Shown here: positions 27,059 to 34,905 of the stretch, piece by piece
Numbering within the stretch: position 1 is the stretch's first letter
How the letters are laid out: every line of letters begins with the position of its first letter
Origin: a virus
Strand: one strand, 5' to 3'
DNA length: 42,158 nt
Virus record (IMG/VR): IMGVR_UViG_3300050021_000189
Span: 1 to 42,158 of that record
Notes under the pieces: generated by a model
Told to the model about the DNA's origin: nothing
What the model saw: only the letters and a program-made list of their open reading frames with translations
Database searches by the model: none
Made by a program: the position numbers and the translations under genes

Positions 27059-27585
27059 TAGGTCCCCCGATTCAGATCAAGGTCTTGGCGCATCATGGCG
27101 ATCCTGGACTGATTGATTTTGTACTGCCGGTCAATCTCGTCCAGTACGGGCTGAACCTGCATGGTCCGCAGTTGGGAGTAGGTGCGGTCGTACTGCTCCA
27201 GCAACCGCAGTTCGGTCCAGACTTCAGTGAGACGGGCGCTGTACGCCGACGCCTCCCGGAGCACCTCATCGGGCTGCTTGTTGTACCAGGTCCTGATGGC
27301 AGCCTTGATGCCAGCCAACTCGAGGAGCACCTGGGCACGACTGCCAACGGACGTTGGCAGAGGACTGGGCCCACCCTGGGCAAACGCACCCGGCTGACTG
27401 GGCTGCAGAGGGGCCATGTCATTGGCCAGCGCCGCCAGCAAAAGCGGGTCAGGTGCAGAGGCTGGCAGGTAGCCAACCTCGTCGTTGCCGGTCACGGTGC
27501 TTTTCACAGTGGGTGAACCTTTCTCGTTGGTCGATTTTGTCGGCTTATTGCTGCAGAATCCGCCGTTCTGCTTCATTTTGACCAC
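27058..27585 (-). CDS. Helical protein between TerL and portal
   Basis: A 175-residue protein with an unstructured Ser/Thr/Pro/Gln-rich first half and a charged helical second half (RLTEVWTELRLLEQYDRTYS). The start is GTG 27585 or ATG 27576; neither has a clear RBS. It lies between TerL and portal and overlaps the portal start by one base, so it may assist packaging or portal assembly. No family is recognised. Confidence 0.55.
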   Translation of the reverse strand: MVKMKQNGGFCSNKPTKSTNEKGSPTVKSTVTGNDEVGYLPASAPDPLLLAALANDMAPLQPSQPGAFAQGGPSPLPTSVGSRAQVLLELAGIKAAIRTWYNKQPDEVLREASAYSARLTEVWTELRLLEQYDRTYSQLRTMQVQPVLDEIDRQYKINQSRIAMMRQDLDLNRGT

Positions 27586-27594
27586 GAAACGGGC

Positions 27595-30500
27595 TCAGCT
27601 CACGAACTGCTCCAACACCGGCCCGCGGCGACGCTTGGGGGCGAGAGCCGCCTCGATCGACTCCAGCTCCTTGCCCAGGATCATCACCTTGGCGCTGTCT
27701 AAGGTGTGATAAGAGCCAGCGCCGAACTTGATCTGAGATCCCGTCTTGGAATCCCCGTCATTGCGGCTGTAGACCACAACCTGGCCCTGGAATTCAGTCA
27801 ACAATTCCTTGTCGTAGGGCAGTTCAAGCATCTGGGCATCGACATACTCGCGCAGTTTGTCCGTGGCGAACATGATGATGTTCTTCTCGATCATCGCGTC
27901 CTCAGGAACCTCCCTGCCCACCAGTGGCCGGTCGTCATACTCCACGGCTCGCTTCTCACTGAAGCCGTAGCCCTTCACTCGGTCACGGATCCCCTTATGA
28001 GCCGGATCCTTGTCCATGTGCTGCCACACCGGCAGACCGGCACCCGACTTGTCCATCGACAGGGCCCGCAACCGATCCCCATAGAACCCGAACACCTTGG
28101 CGATAACCTTCTCCTGGTCCACCGCCGAGACCCGCATGAGGTGAATCCTGGCGAGCAAACGCAGCAGGTCGACATCCTCGCCATTGCGCTTCGCTTTAGT
28201 CACCCCGAAGATCAACAGCTCGCTCGGGTCTCTGGTGAAGCCGATATCCATCCCGGCCCAGTAGGACGAGTAGGACTTGTTCAGGTGACTTAGAGGCAGG
28301 TTGATGAAGGACTCGATCGGACGCCGCTCGAGCGACTCACCTTCGACCTTGATGAGCGTGTAGACGTTCTCGTTGTAGTCGGTGGCCCAGGTGGACTCGT
28401 TGATCCGCACACAGTTGTGGTTCAACAAAGGTGCATCTCCAGCGAAATATGAAGGGTGCCCAGAAACCGTCAAGTCATAAACTGTGACCTGATCTTCTCC
28501 ACCACTGAGTCGATCGAAGACCTCACTTCCGCGTTCGTGAACCTCAACACAGTCCACCCTTGCAAACATAGCCATTCGTCGCGAATACGATCCCGCGCCA
28601 TGGCCCTCTCCGTGAAGTGTTCCGGCCCGTCCACCTCGACGGCAATCTTCATCGACTGATGGGCCAGATCCAGCTGAAACCGAATCAGATCCTCCCCAAG
28701 AGCCCCCAAGGGGCTGATCCACAACTCGGGTTGCCACTCGTCGCCCAACGCCCGCCAGAGCACGAACTGATCCATGGGCAACCCGCCCCGCTCGCTCCTG
28801 CGCATATGGTGAGACTGCTTGAGAGGTCTGAGCTTTACCTTGCTCGCATACCAGCACACCTTCGAGCAAAAGCGATGCGTCCGACGCAATGGTTGAAACA
28901 TCACCGAGCAATGAGCGCACGACGCCATCGGCAATCGCGCGTCCGTCTGACGTGCGTTCGCGCACGCCTTGGAGCAGAACTTCACCTTCTTGTCCGCACG
29001 ATAGAACTCGGTCCCGCAACGCACACAGAACTTCGACACCTTGGTCTGCAATGGCCTGAAGGTCAGACCCGCCCACTTCGAGGAGCAGGTTCGCGAGCAA
29101 AACTTCCGGTCCAACTTCGCCATAAAGGTCGTTCCGCACTGGCGGCACACCTTCGGCCCAGTCGCAGGTTGACGGCTGGCGTTCCAGCACTCTTGATTGC
29201 AATAGTGATAGCTGTTCTTCCCCTCCAAAAGCTTCCCGCAATAACGGCATTCCATCTCGCGATGTGGGTTGGCTTCCCGCTTCTGTCGAGCCGCACATTC
29301 CCGCGAGCATGTCGTCCGTTGCGGAACTAGGATCTCCTTGCTGCACATGGGGCACGCCCCATAGGTCCTGTGACCAGCCGTTCGGCATTCCGTACTGCAG
29401 TACTTCGCCACCCAGCGAGACTGAAACAGAGTCCCGCAGGTCTGACACACCTGCGAGGGACGCTCCACTCGCCTCGCCATCCCCGCGCATTTTCGTGAAC
29501 AGTATTTGAGCTGACTTGGTAAGGTCAGCGTCTTGCCACAGACCTCGCAAGCCTTCAAGGGTGAAGATCCGATCCCCTGGCTGGAGTCGATCGGCATGGC
29601 GCCAACCGTGGTCGGTAAAGAAGGGGTGCTCCGGGGTGCAGTATTCGTCATGGCCATCAAGTCCGATCACGAGGATATGGTCACGCCTGCTCGGGATCAC
29701 GTCAGTGACGGTTCCAGTGCCGATCGCGTTGAGGACACTATCACCAACTCGTATGTTCTCAACAGACGTAGCGCGAACCTGACCATCTACTTCTTGATAG
29801 ATAGACGTGCCGGGAGTTCGACAGGCCATGAGTCGAGCCAGCACGAACACCCGGTTACTGACATCCCCGGCCTCGCCGTAGATATTGCGTTTGTAGTCCG
29901 GGTTGTCTCGCGACCCTCCATAGATCGCGATCTTTTGCCTACGCTCCTCCGGGGACCATGTGGGCCGGTACATGGCGGGGTAATGATGGACGAAGAACGG
30001 CAGATCAGCGTCCCCAGAGGTGACCCGGTGGTACATATCCCGGACCCCATTACTCACGCCGTGAGCACGCCACTGGGCCCCTGGGATGCCGTGCTTCATC
30101 GTCTCGATGAGTTCGACCCAGCCTGCCTGAACGTAATCCTGACCCTCGTCGAGCTCAAGAATCAAAGGGTGCTGGTTGTGGCTAATGAGCCCGTCAGCCA
30201 GATAGGAGTGATCATCCTTGACGTGCAAGTCGTAAACCATCTGCGGCTCAGCAGGCATGATCGAGCGAACCCGCATCCACTGCTGATGCTTTTCCATAAC
30301 AGCTTGATTCTTGGAGCCACTGAGCGTGACCCGGTGGGCCCGCATCGGCTTGACCTTCAGGGCCCGACCACAGATATGAGTGACATCCGGATCGACCCAG
30401 CTATATGACCCGGCCCAGCCCAGTGACTGACCCAGTAGACGAAGTCCGATCGCCAGTTCCTTGGAGGCGCTACTGAACGTCCAGCGCTGCTTCTGCTCAT

Positions 30501-31680
30501 CCCACCAGCCATCACCACTGAGATAGCCCTCAAGAAAGGCCCTACGGTGCTCCTCGGAAGCCCCAAGCAACCACGTCGGGATGCACTTGCCATCAGAGTG
30601 CTGGCCGAACTCATCCCGCCATATCCTGGCAAGATCAGTACTACAGAAGCCCGTCTGGATGGAGCCATTGTCGCGAACGACCACAGCTGCTGGATGCAAA
30701 CCTGCGTTTGCAACGCGCGTTGTTAGGTCGACGACCTCGTGAGCCTCGGCGACAATCATCACGCGGCGCGGCACGCGCCTCTCTGCGCCTGACTTCATCA
30801 TCTGGAACATGAGGTGGCCATCAGCGACATACCGCCCGGCCAGCCATAGCAACTCCGGCGTAGCCCACACGGGCGTGATCTCCGGCTCGAACTGGGTAGG
30901 CGAGCCAAAGTAGAACCGGGTATCCGGCTCCTCGGCAGGAATGAGGAACTGCGACTGAGCAAGATCCCGCTTCTGCTTGGGCCCATTCAGAGCCCTACGG
31001 GCAAGCATCCGGTGATTGGCGCTCATCACGAGACCACGATGACCACCGCCATTGACGGTAACGACCTCTGGATTGAAGTAGGAGACGACGTGCTCCACCG
31101 GACGCCAGCGACCCATATGAGTGAACACCTCGTCACCGACATGGATATCCTCGACCTTCACCTGTCCACGACGGGTCAGGATGAGGGCTCCGGCGCCAAT
31201 GCTGCCTTTCACTCCACGTCCATCGTGGTTCGGCAGACGCCCCATAATCCTTGAGCTGTTCATGAAAGTGGCCTGAAACTGGGGCTGGTGCTTAATCCCA
31301 CCGCCTTTCTGGGGTGGCAGCATTTCCCGCAGTAGGCGGTACTCATTGAACCGTTCCTCCACCTTGTCCACGATCGGACTGAGGTGGTTGAGTTCGGGCG
31401 CAGTGATCAGCATCTCCTGGCCAGGGAAGTTGAACGGGAAGGCACACGCCCGCATGATGATGCCCACGGACTTACCCAGAGCTCGCGCCATCTTGTCGGC
31501 CTGATAGGTGTTCTCATTCCAGTAAAGCGAGTACTGGAAGTCCCAGAGTCGATACCTACGGTGGGCCCGACCTGGCGTGTCATCAGTCCAGATCATCTCC
31601 GCCAGATCGATACCCGAGGGATCATCCAGCAGGGCCGCCAGATACATCTCCTCGTCGTCCAACGCCATAATGGCTGGCAT
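27595..31680 (-). CDS. Terminase large subunit interrupted by two inteins
   Basis: A 1361-codon frame. Removing the two inteins leaves about 548 residues, the normal TerL length. The ATPase has a Walker-A-like ARALGKS (residues 65-71) and Walker B LILELDEGQD (506-515). The nuclease domain follows the second intein: MDIGFTRDP and MDKSGAGLP carry RuvC-type Asp residues, with LDSAKV near the end. TerL packages DNA through the portal and cuts it at headful or cos ends. Intein 1 (residues 160-502) sits just before Walker B; intein 2 (620-1089) sits before the nuclease. Both sites are in conserved stretches, as usual for inteins. ATG 31680 shares a base with the upstream TGA. Assignment is firm; splicing competence is inferred. 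Confidence 0.92.
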   Translation of the reverse strand: MPAIMALDDEEMYLAALLDDPSGIDLAEMIWTDDTPGRAHRRYRLWDFQYSLYWNENTYQADKMARALGKSVGIIMRACAFPFNFPGQEMLITAPELNHLSPIVDKVEERFNEYRLLREMLPPQKGGGIKHQPQFQATFMNSSRIMGRLPNHDGRGVKGSIGAGALILTRRGQVKVEDIHVGDEVFTHMGRWRPVEHVVSYFNPEVVTVNGGGHRGLVMSANHRMLARRALNGPKQKRDLAQSQFLIPAEEPDTRFYFGSPTQFEPEITPVWATPELLWLAGRYVADGHLMFQMMKSGAERRVPRRVMIVAEAHEVVDLTTRVANAGLHPAAVVVRDNGSIQTGFCSTDLARIWRDEFGQHSDGKCIPTWLLGASEEHRRAFLEGYLSGDGWWDEQKQRWTFSSASKELAIGLRLLGQSLGWAGSYSWVDPDVTHICGRALKVKPMRAHRVTLSGSKNQAVMEKHQQWMRVRSIMPAEPQMVYDLHVKDDHSYLADGLISHNQHPLILELDEGQDYVQAGWVELIETMKHGIPGAQWRAHGVSNGVRDMYHRVTSGDADLPFFVHHYPAMYRPTWSPEERRQKIAIYGGSRDNPDYKRNIYGEAGDVSNRVFVLARLMACRTPGTSIYQEVDGQVRATSVENIRVGDSVLNAIGTGTVTDVIPSRRDHILVIGLDGHDEYCTPEHPFFTDHGWRHADRLQPGDRIFTLEGLRGLWQDADLTKSAQILFTKMRGDGEASGASLAGVSDLRDSVSVSLGGEVLQYGMPNGWSQDLWGVPHVQQGDPSSATDDMLAGMCGSTEAGSQPTSRDGMPLLREAFGGEEQLSLLQSRVLERQPSTCDWAEGVPPVRNDLYGEVGPEVLLANLLLEVGGSDLQAIADQGVEVLCALRDRVLSCGQEGEVLLQGVRERTSDGRAIADGVVRSLLGDVSTIASDASLLLEGVLVCEQGKAQTSQAVSPYAQERAGRVAHGSVRALAGVGRRVATRVVDQPLGGSWGGSDSVSAGSGPSVDEDCRRGGRAGTLHGEGHGAGSYSRRMAMFARVDCVEVHERGSEVFDRLSGGEDQVTVYDLTVSGHPSYFAGDAPLLNHNCVRINESTWATDYNENVYTLIKVEGESLERRPIESFINLPLSHLNKSYSSYWAGMDIGFTRDPSELLIFGVTKAKRNGEDVDLLRLLARIHLMRVSAVDQEKVIAKVFGFYGDRLRALSMDKSGAGLPVWQHMDKDPAHKGIRDRVKGYGFSEKRAVEYDDRPLVGREVPEDAMIEKNIIMFATDKLREYVDAQMLELPYDKELLTEFQGQVVVYSRNDGDSKTGSQIKFGAGSYHTLDSAKVMILGKELESIEAALAPKRRRGPVLEQFVS
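28414..29823 (-). mobile_element. TerL intein 2 (class 1, canonical splice residues)
   Basis: A 470-residue insert. It begins Cys620 (CRTPGTSIY, block A), has block B YCTPEHPFFTD (Thr682, His685), block F VTVYDLTVSGHPSYFAG and ends LLNHN, with Cys1090 at +1: all canonical. The extein rejoins as LMA-CVRINES. Between blocks B and F, residues about 711-1055 are a Gly/Ser/Leu/Val-rich stretch with no known domain and no LAGLIDADG motif. Exactly this stretch is the shadow of the nuclease gene at 28470-29657 in another frame. Confidence 0.88.
28470..29657 (-). CDS. Homing endonuclease nested in intein 2: seven Zn modules plus Vsr/DUF559-type nuclease
   Basis: A 395-codon frame on the same strand as TerL but one base out of phase (+1), wholly inside intein 2. 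Seven modules of form CxxC-x9to12-CxxxC (numbering from TTG 29660: residues 38-58, 72-92, 103-122, 138-158, 172-192, 212-233, 248-269) read like a DNA-binding treble-clef array. The C terminus (323-375) matches the DUF559/Vsr-like PD-(D/E)xK nuclease: GED, IAVEVDGPEHF, RDRIRDEWLCLQGWTVLRF. EDxHD/Vsr-type homing enzymes are known beside split inteins, so this most likely cuts intein-free terL. Start ATG 29657 or 29651 with a weak RBS, overlapping intein block B; its stop overlaps block F. The recognised domains leave little doubt that this frame is coding. Confidence 0.88.
   Translation of the reverse strand: MAMTNTAPRSTPSLPTTVGAMPIDSSQGIGSSPLKACEVCGKTLTLPSQLKYCSRKCAGMARRVERPSQVCQTCGTLFQSRWVAKYCSTECRTAGHRTYGACPMCSKEILVPQRTTCSRECAARQKREANPHREMECRYCGKLLEGKNSYHYCNQECWNASRQPATGPKVCRQCGTTFMAKLDRKFCSRTCSSKWAGLTFRPLQTKVSKFCVRCGTEFYRADKKVKFCSKACANARQTDARLPMASCAHCSVMFQPLRRTHRFCSKVCWYASKVKLRPLKQSHHMRRSERGGLPMDQFVLWRALGDEWQPELWISPLGALGEDLIRFQLDLAHQSMKIAVEVDGPEHFTERAMARDRIRDEWLCLQGWTVLRFTNAEVRSSIDSVVEKIRSQFMT
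30175..31203 (-). mobile_element. TerL intein 1 with in-frame LAGLIDADG endonuclease; Gln at +1
   Basis: A 343-residue insert from Ser160 to Asn502. Block A aligns as SIGAGALILT against CxxGDTxVxT; a block-B-like SANHRML (Ser220, His223) follows; block F/G reads MVYDLHVKDDHSYLADG then LISHN. Two LAGLIDADG helices are visible, LAGRYVADGH (280-289) and FLEGYLSGDG (382-391), so the homing enzyme is in frame. The next residue is Gln503 where Cys, Ser or Thr is expected, and the rejoined extein would read GVKG-QHPLILELDEG. Known splicing chemistry needs a +1 nucleophile, so this is either an atypical intein, a cleavage-only element, or a splice point placed elsewhere. Confidence 0.85.
30712..30721. 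promoter_or_regulatory. AACGCGCGTT palindrome, site 4 (within intein 1)
   Basis: An exact ten-base palindrome inside intein 1, encoding Thr-Arg-Val. Its presence in the mobile intein may be chance or may make the intein subject to the same binding protein. Confidence 0.35.
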
Positions 31681-31907
31681 CAGAAGCCCCGCAGACGATT
31701 ACCGGCCCAGATGCGAGCCTTGGTCCAAACAGAGAGCTTCCGCGTCCTGTACCCGCACCGCGCGCACTCATTGGGGCCATAGACGTCGTCGTAGACGTGA
31801 TGACCAGGACGTTCGTCAGTACCCAAGCAGATGGATGCGAACAAGCCTTCGATCCGCTCGACGGGACGCCTGCCGCCAGTCAAATTCCAGAAGGGCTCGA
31901 CACTCAT
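31680..31907 (-). CDS. Small protein upstream of TerL
   Basis: A 75-residue basic protein with a single CARCG motif near residue 50. ATG 31907 overlaps the previous stop (ATGA) and its TGA overlaps the TerL ATG, so it is translated in a coupled chain with the terminase genes. No family is recognised; half of a zinc site is visible. Confidence 0.55.
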   Translation of the reverse strand: MSVEPFWNLTGGRRPVERIEGLFASICLGTDERPGHHVYDDVYGPNECARCGYRTRKLSVWTKARIWAGNRLRGF

Positions 31908-32488
31908 GGATGCAACTGCTTCAGGAGGGTGATCGACAGATTCGGCTGGGCCTCCAGAGCCACAGCCACGAGATCCTCAAGGATCATGATCCGCCACTCC
32001 AGGAAGTAGGCGGGATGGACATCGCCAGCCTTGGCAATGGCCTCAAGAATCTGACGGGTCAAGTACTTCGGCTCCTTGGCACACCGGGAGAGCTGACGGT
32101 GGTCGATACCCGAACGAATGGCGAACTGGCGCAGCCCGCGCGGCCCGCGCAGTTCCGTAAACGCCTGCGGAAAGGTGAGCACAGAGAACCGCGGGGTCAT
32201 GATCGACCAGAGCTCATCGAGATTCCCATTGATATGTGACTTACGCCGCCCGCCGGCGGGGTTGGCGATCCCTCTCCTCTTGTCGTCCTCGCTGCGATAG
32301 ACCCGGTAGAGATCCCCGAGCATCTGAGTCAGTACGTCCGGATGGTCAAGATAATGCTGGGCCCACTCCAGCGACCCGTACTCTTCGGGTTTGGCCAGCA
32401 AACGCACCGCCGTCCAGTTGGCACTGTTGGCCTTGACAGGTGCAACGCGAGGACTGATAGCGGCTGCCCGATCTGCCCGATCTGCCAT
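31904..32488 (-). CDS. HTH protein, small terminase candidate A
   Basis: A 194-residue protein two genes upstream of TerL. Residues 113-137 (LRGPRGLRQFAIRSGIDHRQ) look like a helix-turn-helix with the turn at SGID, followed by a helical C-terminal part (YFLEWRIMILEDLVAVALEA) that could oligomerise. DNA binding plus oligomerisation next to TerL suits a small terminase subunit, which recognises the packaging site. A transcription regulator is the alternative. ATG 32488 has GGAG nine bases upstream and shares a base with the preceding TGA. Confidence 0.5.
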   Translation of the reverse strand: MADRADRAAAISPRVAPVKANSANWTAVRLLAKPEEYGSLEWAQHYLDHPDVLTQMLGDLYRVYRSEDDKRRGIANPAGGRRKSHINGNLDELWSIMTPRFSVLTFPQAFTELRGPRGLRQFAIRSGIDHRQLSRCAKEPKYLTRQILEAIAKAGDVHPAYFLEWRIMILEDLVAVALEAQPNLSITLLKQLHP

Positions 32489-33186
32489 CACAGATCACTC
32501 CAGTAACGCTGTTGGTTCTGCACAAAGTACGCATCGACCTTGTCGAACTCTGGCCGCATGATGGTCCTGATCCAGTCCACGATGTCGACCTCGGTCTCGA
32601 ATCCGATCTTGGTCTTCTCCGCCTCATCGGAGCGATCGAAGGCGCCGATGATGGCAAACAACTGCTGACAGAGAGTGATGCCGGTCGCCAGCTGTTTTTC
32701 TCGATGTACCCCGAACTCCTTGGCGCGCATCTTGAGCTGGGTGATGTAGGTGCCCACATCGGAAAACTGAGACTTCTCCCGCTGGGTCTTGGTCATCCCC
32801 AGGTCGTTCTTGATGGTCGAGATGATCGCGCTGTTCTCCTTGAGCGCCTTGCGGCAGTCAGCCTCACGCGCGTCGGACAACTGCATCCCGTCGTAGTTCA
32901 CACCACTGCCCAGCCATGAGGTCGCCCGGTAAATCAACAGCTCAAGGAATACCAACCGGTCAAGGTCGAGCAGGTCGGAGGTGTTGGTGAACTTGTTCTC
33001 GGAGAAGTAGCGCTTAGCCTGCCCCTCATAGAACACCCGCTCGCCATCGCCAAGAACGGAGATGGTCTGGCCCGAGAGGGTCTTGACCTCTATCGGGACA
33101 ATGGGCGCCGGTAAGTTAGCAGTCGCCGCAACCGTGGCCGCAGACAGGCCATGAGGAGTGATGGTCACGCTTCTAGTATTCGGCAC
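32488..33186 (-). CDS. Small terminase candidate B (P27-like pattern)
   Basis: A 232-residue helical protein. The middle (SDLLDLDRLVFLELLIYRAT, later SAIISTIKNDLGMTKTQREK) follows the P27-type small terminase pattern: a large-residue helix pair, then an LG..P/T..R turn. The C-terminal part is acidic and helical. Between this and the HTH gene I favour this one as TerS, with low certainty. GTG 33186 is the outermost start and has no strong RBS; GTG 33168 is an alternative. Confidence 0.5.
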   Translation of the reverse strand: MPNTRSVTITPHGLSAATVAATANLPAPIVPIEVKTLSGQTISVLGDGERVFYEGQAKRYFSENKFTNTSDLLDLDRLVFLELLIYRATSWLGSGVNYDGMQLSDAREADCRKALKENSAIISTIKNDLGMTKTQREKSQFSDVGTYITQLKMRAKEFGVHREKQLATGITLCQQLFAIIGAFDRSDEAEKTKIGFETEVDIVDWIRTIMRPEFDKVDAYFVQNQQRYWSDL

Positions 33187-33192
33187 GACCCG

Positions 33193-33220
33193 GACAAGAA
33201 CTGGCGCAAACCGCGCGCCA
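33193..33220. promoter_or_regulatory. Dyad TGGCGC-N7-GCGCCA preceded by GACAAGAAC
   Basis: A short inverted repeat just upstream of the GTG at 33186. The 16-base stretch 33193-33208 matches 37653-37668 with one or two differences and both begin a GGCGC dyad in front of a minus-strand gene. It is a candidate operator shared by two promoters. Confidence 0.45.
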
Positions 33221-33266
33221 CTTTCAAAAGGCTAGGAGAGTCCACTGTCGCCACATCGGCGACGAT

Positions 33267-33752
33267 TCACCAGATAATTGCGTCCAATGCGCGCAGATGC
33301 TTCTTGGGTAAGCCCAACTCGCACTCCCCTAGATGCTGCAGACCCAACTGACGCAGCCACCAGGCATCCACCTGGTTGTCGTCCCTGATGTCGATCCCCG
33401 TACGCTTGAAGGTCTCCATGCGCATATCAGGCTTAGTAGCATTGCCGCTGCCGGTGGCGAACATCTTGAGGCCCGCCGGCGTCACGATCACATACCTGAT
33501 CCCACCCATAACCAGCGCGAGCCGCACGGCCCCCTGGGACATCCCGGTTATACCTGCAGCCTGTGCGTGTTTGGGCAGGTCCTCAATCATCACGAGGACG
33601 GGATTCAGCGCCACGACATCGAGCATGGCATCGAAGATGATCTCCAGACGCCTGTCCCCCACCTTGGAGAGGCCACCGACTGTCCGCATCCAGTCAGGGG
33701 TGGCGATACCCGTACCAGTCATGGAGGGGTCTATACCAGCGACTACGGACAT
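33267..33752 (-). CDS. RuvC-like Holliday junction resolvase
   Basis: A 161-residue protein. ATG 33752 is preceded by AGGGAAG. The fold markers of the RuvC/RNase-H superfamily are in order: GIDPSMTGTG (Asp8), a beta strand ending MIEDL (Glu57/Asp58), and RDDNQVDAWWL (Asp125, Asp129). It would resolve branched DNA left by replication or recombination so that TerL can package it, which explains its place just upstream of the terminase genes. The length matches stand-alone phage RuvC-like enzymes. Confidence 0.8.
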   Translation of the reverse strand: MSVVAGIDPSMTGTGIATPDWMRTVGGLSKVGDRRLEIIFDAMLDVVALNPVLVMIEDLPKHAQAAGITGMSQGAVRLALVMGGIRYVIVTPAGLKMFATGSGNATKPDMRMETFKRTGIDIRDDNQVDAWWLRQLGLQHLGECELGLPKKHLRALDAIIW

Positions 33753-34012
33753 AGATCTTCCCTGGTTGCGATGTAGTCCTTGACGGCCGTCTCTGCCTCG
33801 GCGCGAGTGTCGAACATCCCAAGTTCCACATTGTCGCCAGGGGTGCTCTTGCCATACCCCAGAGCGCACCAGTGAGTAGGAGTGTGACTGCCGAACGGCT
33901 GTGGACTCACAGCACCAGCACTCTTGCCATCAAAACGCCAAAGCCAATAGGACGTGTGACGTCGATCCTGCGGGCTGCGAACTCGCTCAACGCTCACCCG
34001 ACTAGACCTCAT
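33743..34012 (-). CDS. Small hypothetical protein
   Basis: An 89-residue protein starting at ATG 34012, which has GAGGAGGG six bases upstream. It contains aromatic/Gly stretches (TSYWLWRFDGKSAG) and a C-terminal helix (DTRAEAETAVKDYIATREDL) like those in short phage proteins of unknown role. It overlaps the genes on both sides by about ten bases. Confidence 0.6.
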   Translation of the reverse strand: MRSSRVSVERVRSPQDRRHTSYWLWRFDGKSAGAVSPQPFGSHTPTHWCALGYGKSTPGDNVELGMFDTRAEAETAVKDYIATREDLCP

Positions 34013-34196
34013 CGGAACCCTCCTCATTGACAGCGGTCTCAACGTCAGCCGACGCCATCAGTTCGATGACCTCGGTGTTATAGCCCTTGAGCGTCAACTC
34101 CTCTGACACCTCTGATGCACGATCCCGAGACCGGAACGGCCCGCACGCGATAGAGGTGTCAACGAAGGGACTGATACCCACAACAACGAGAGTCAT
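34002..34196 (-). CDS. Small hypothetical protein
   Basis: A 64-residue acidic protein (MTLVVVGISPFVDTSIACGP). ATG 34196 shares a base with the TGA of the preceding gene (TGATG), so the start at 34208 is not needed. Function unknown. Confidence 0.55.
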   Translation of the reverse strand: MTLVVVGISPFVDTSIACGPFRSRDRASEVSEELTLKGYNTEVIELMASADVETAVNEEGSDEV

Positions 34197-34636
34197 CAGT
34201 CGAGCCACCGTTCGAGCATCCCCTGCACGGCATCGATCTGGCCAGCTGCCGCATTGAGCTGATCCAGCACGCCATCACGCCAACGCAGAATGTTCTGGTA
34301 ACTGCGAATGAAGGTCGCCAACTGCTCGGGGCTGGGTGGATTCGCGGTGGAATACTGGCGCATCTGCTGCGCCAGCTTCTCGGTGGCGATCTTTATCCGC
34401 CCGAAGTCAGCGATATTGGCGGTCTTGGCCTTCACGGCATCTGACATATCGCTCTCTTCGGTGATGTTGGGAGTGCGGACCTCGTGGCCACCATCCAGAT
34501 ACTGAGTCTCGACCCGCTGGACCCACTTACCTGACATCTGGAACCTCTGGGAGTCCACCGCCAGGGGCACGCGCTGCACGAGAAGGCGATCGAAATCATG
34601 TTGCGGCAGAATAGTGGTGACGGTGGCCTTAACCAT
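34196..34636 (-). CDS. Hypothetical protein with helical C terminus
   Basis: A 146-residue protein. ATG 34636 overlaps the end of the LexA-like gene by eight bases. The N-terminal half is mixed, and the C-terminal half (QLATFIRSYQNILRWRDGVL) is a helical region that could dimerise. No family is recognised. It is second in the unit that leads to the terminase. Confidence 0.55.
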   Translation of the reverse strand: MVKATVTTILPQHDFDRLLVQRVPLAVDSQRFQMSGKWVQRVETQYLDGGHEVRTPNITEESDMSDAVKAKTANIADFGRIKIATEKLAQQMRQYSTANPPSPEQLATFIRSYQNILRWRDGVLDQLNAAAGQIDAVQGMLERWLD

Positions 34637-34868
34637 GAGGGAACCGCAGAGTGCGCGACATCTTGCCGTCCACGAACTCGATCTTGCCATCCCTGCGCAG
34701 TCGCTTGAGGTGGTAGCCAATACCGTTGCGATACATCCCCACAGAGCTGGCGATCTCGTCGATGAGCGGCATGTAGCCATGCTCCTTCTCGAACTTCACC
34801 ATGAACGCCAGGACCCGCTCGCGAGCGAGGTCGCCCTCAACGGTATGTCCACCGGCTGGCATCGGCAT
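34629..34868 (-). CDS. LexA-type winged-helix regulator
   Basis: A 79-residue protein that is one winged helix: ERVLAFMVKFEKEHGYMPLI, DEIASSVGMYRNGIGYHLKR and LRRDGKIEFVDGKMSRTLRF follow the LexA N-terminal domain (Y.P...EIA..VG......YHLK.L...G.I.......R). There is no protease domain. ATG 34868 has GGAG seven bases upstream; upstream in-frame starts overlap the promoter itself. It is the first gene of the structural transcription unit, so it could autoregulate it, and it is a candidate reader of the dispersed AACGCGCGTT sites. Confidence 0.7.
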   Translation of the reverse strand: MPMPAGGHTVEGDLARERVLAFMVKFEKEHGYMPLIDEIASSVGMYRNGIGYHLKRLRRDGKIEFVDGKMSRTLRFPHG

Positions 34869-34905
34869 GTCGATCTCCATCTCTTGATCTATTGTCTCAC
34901 TGCCA

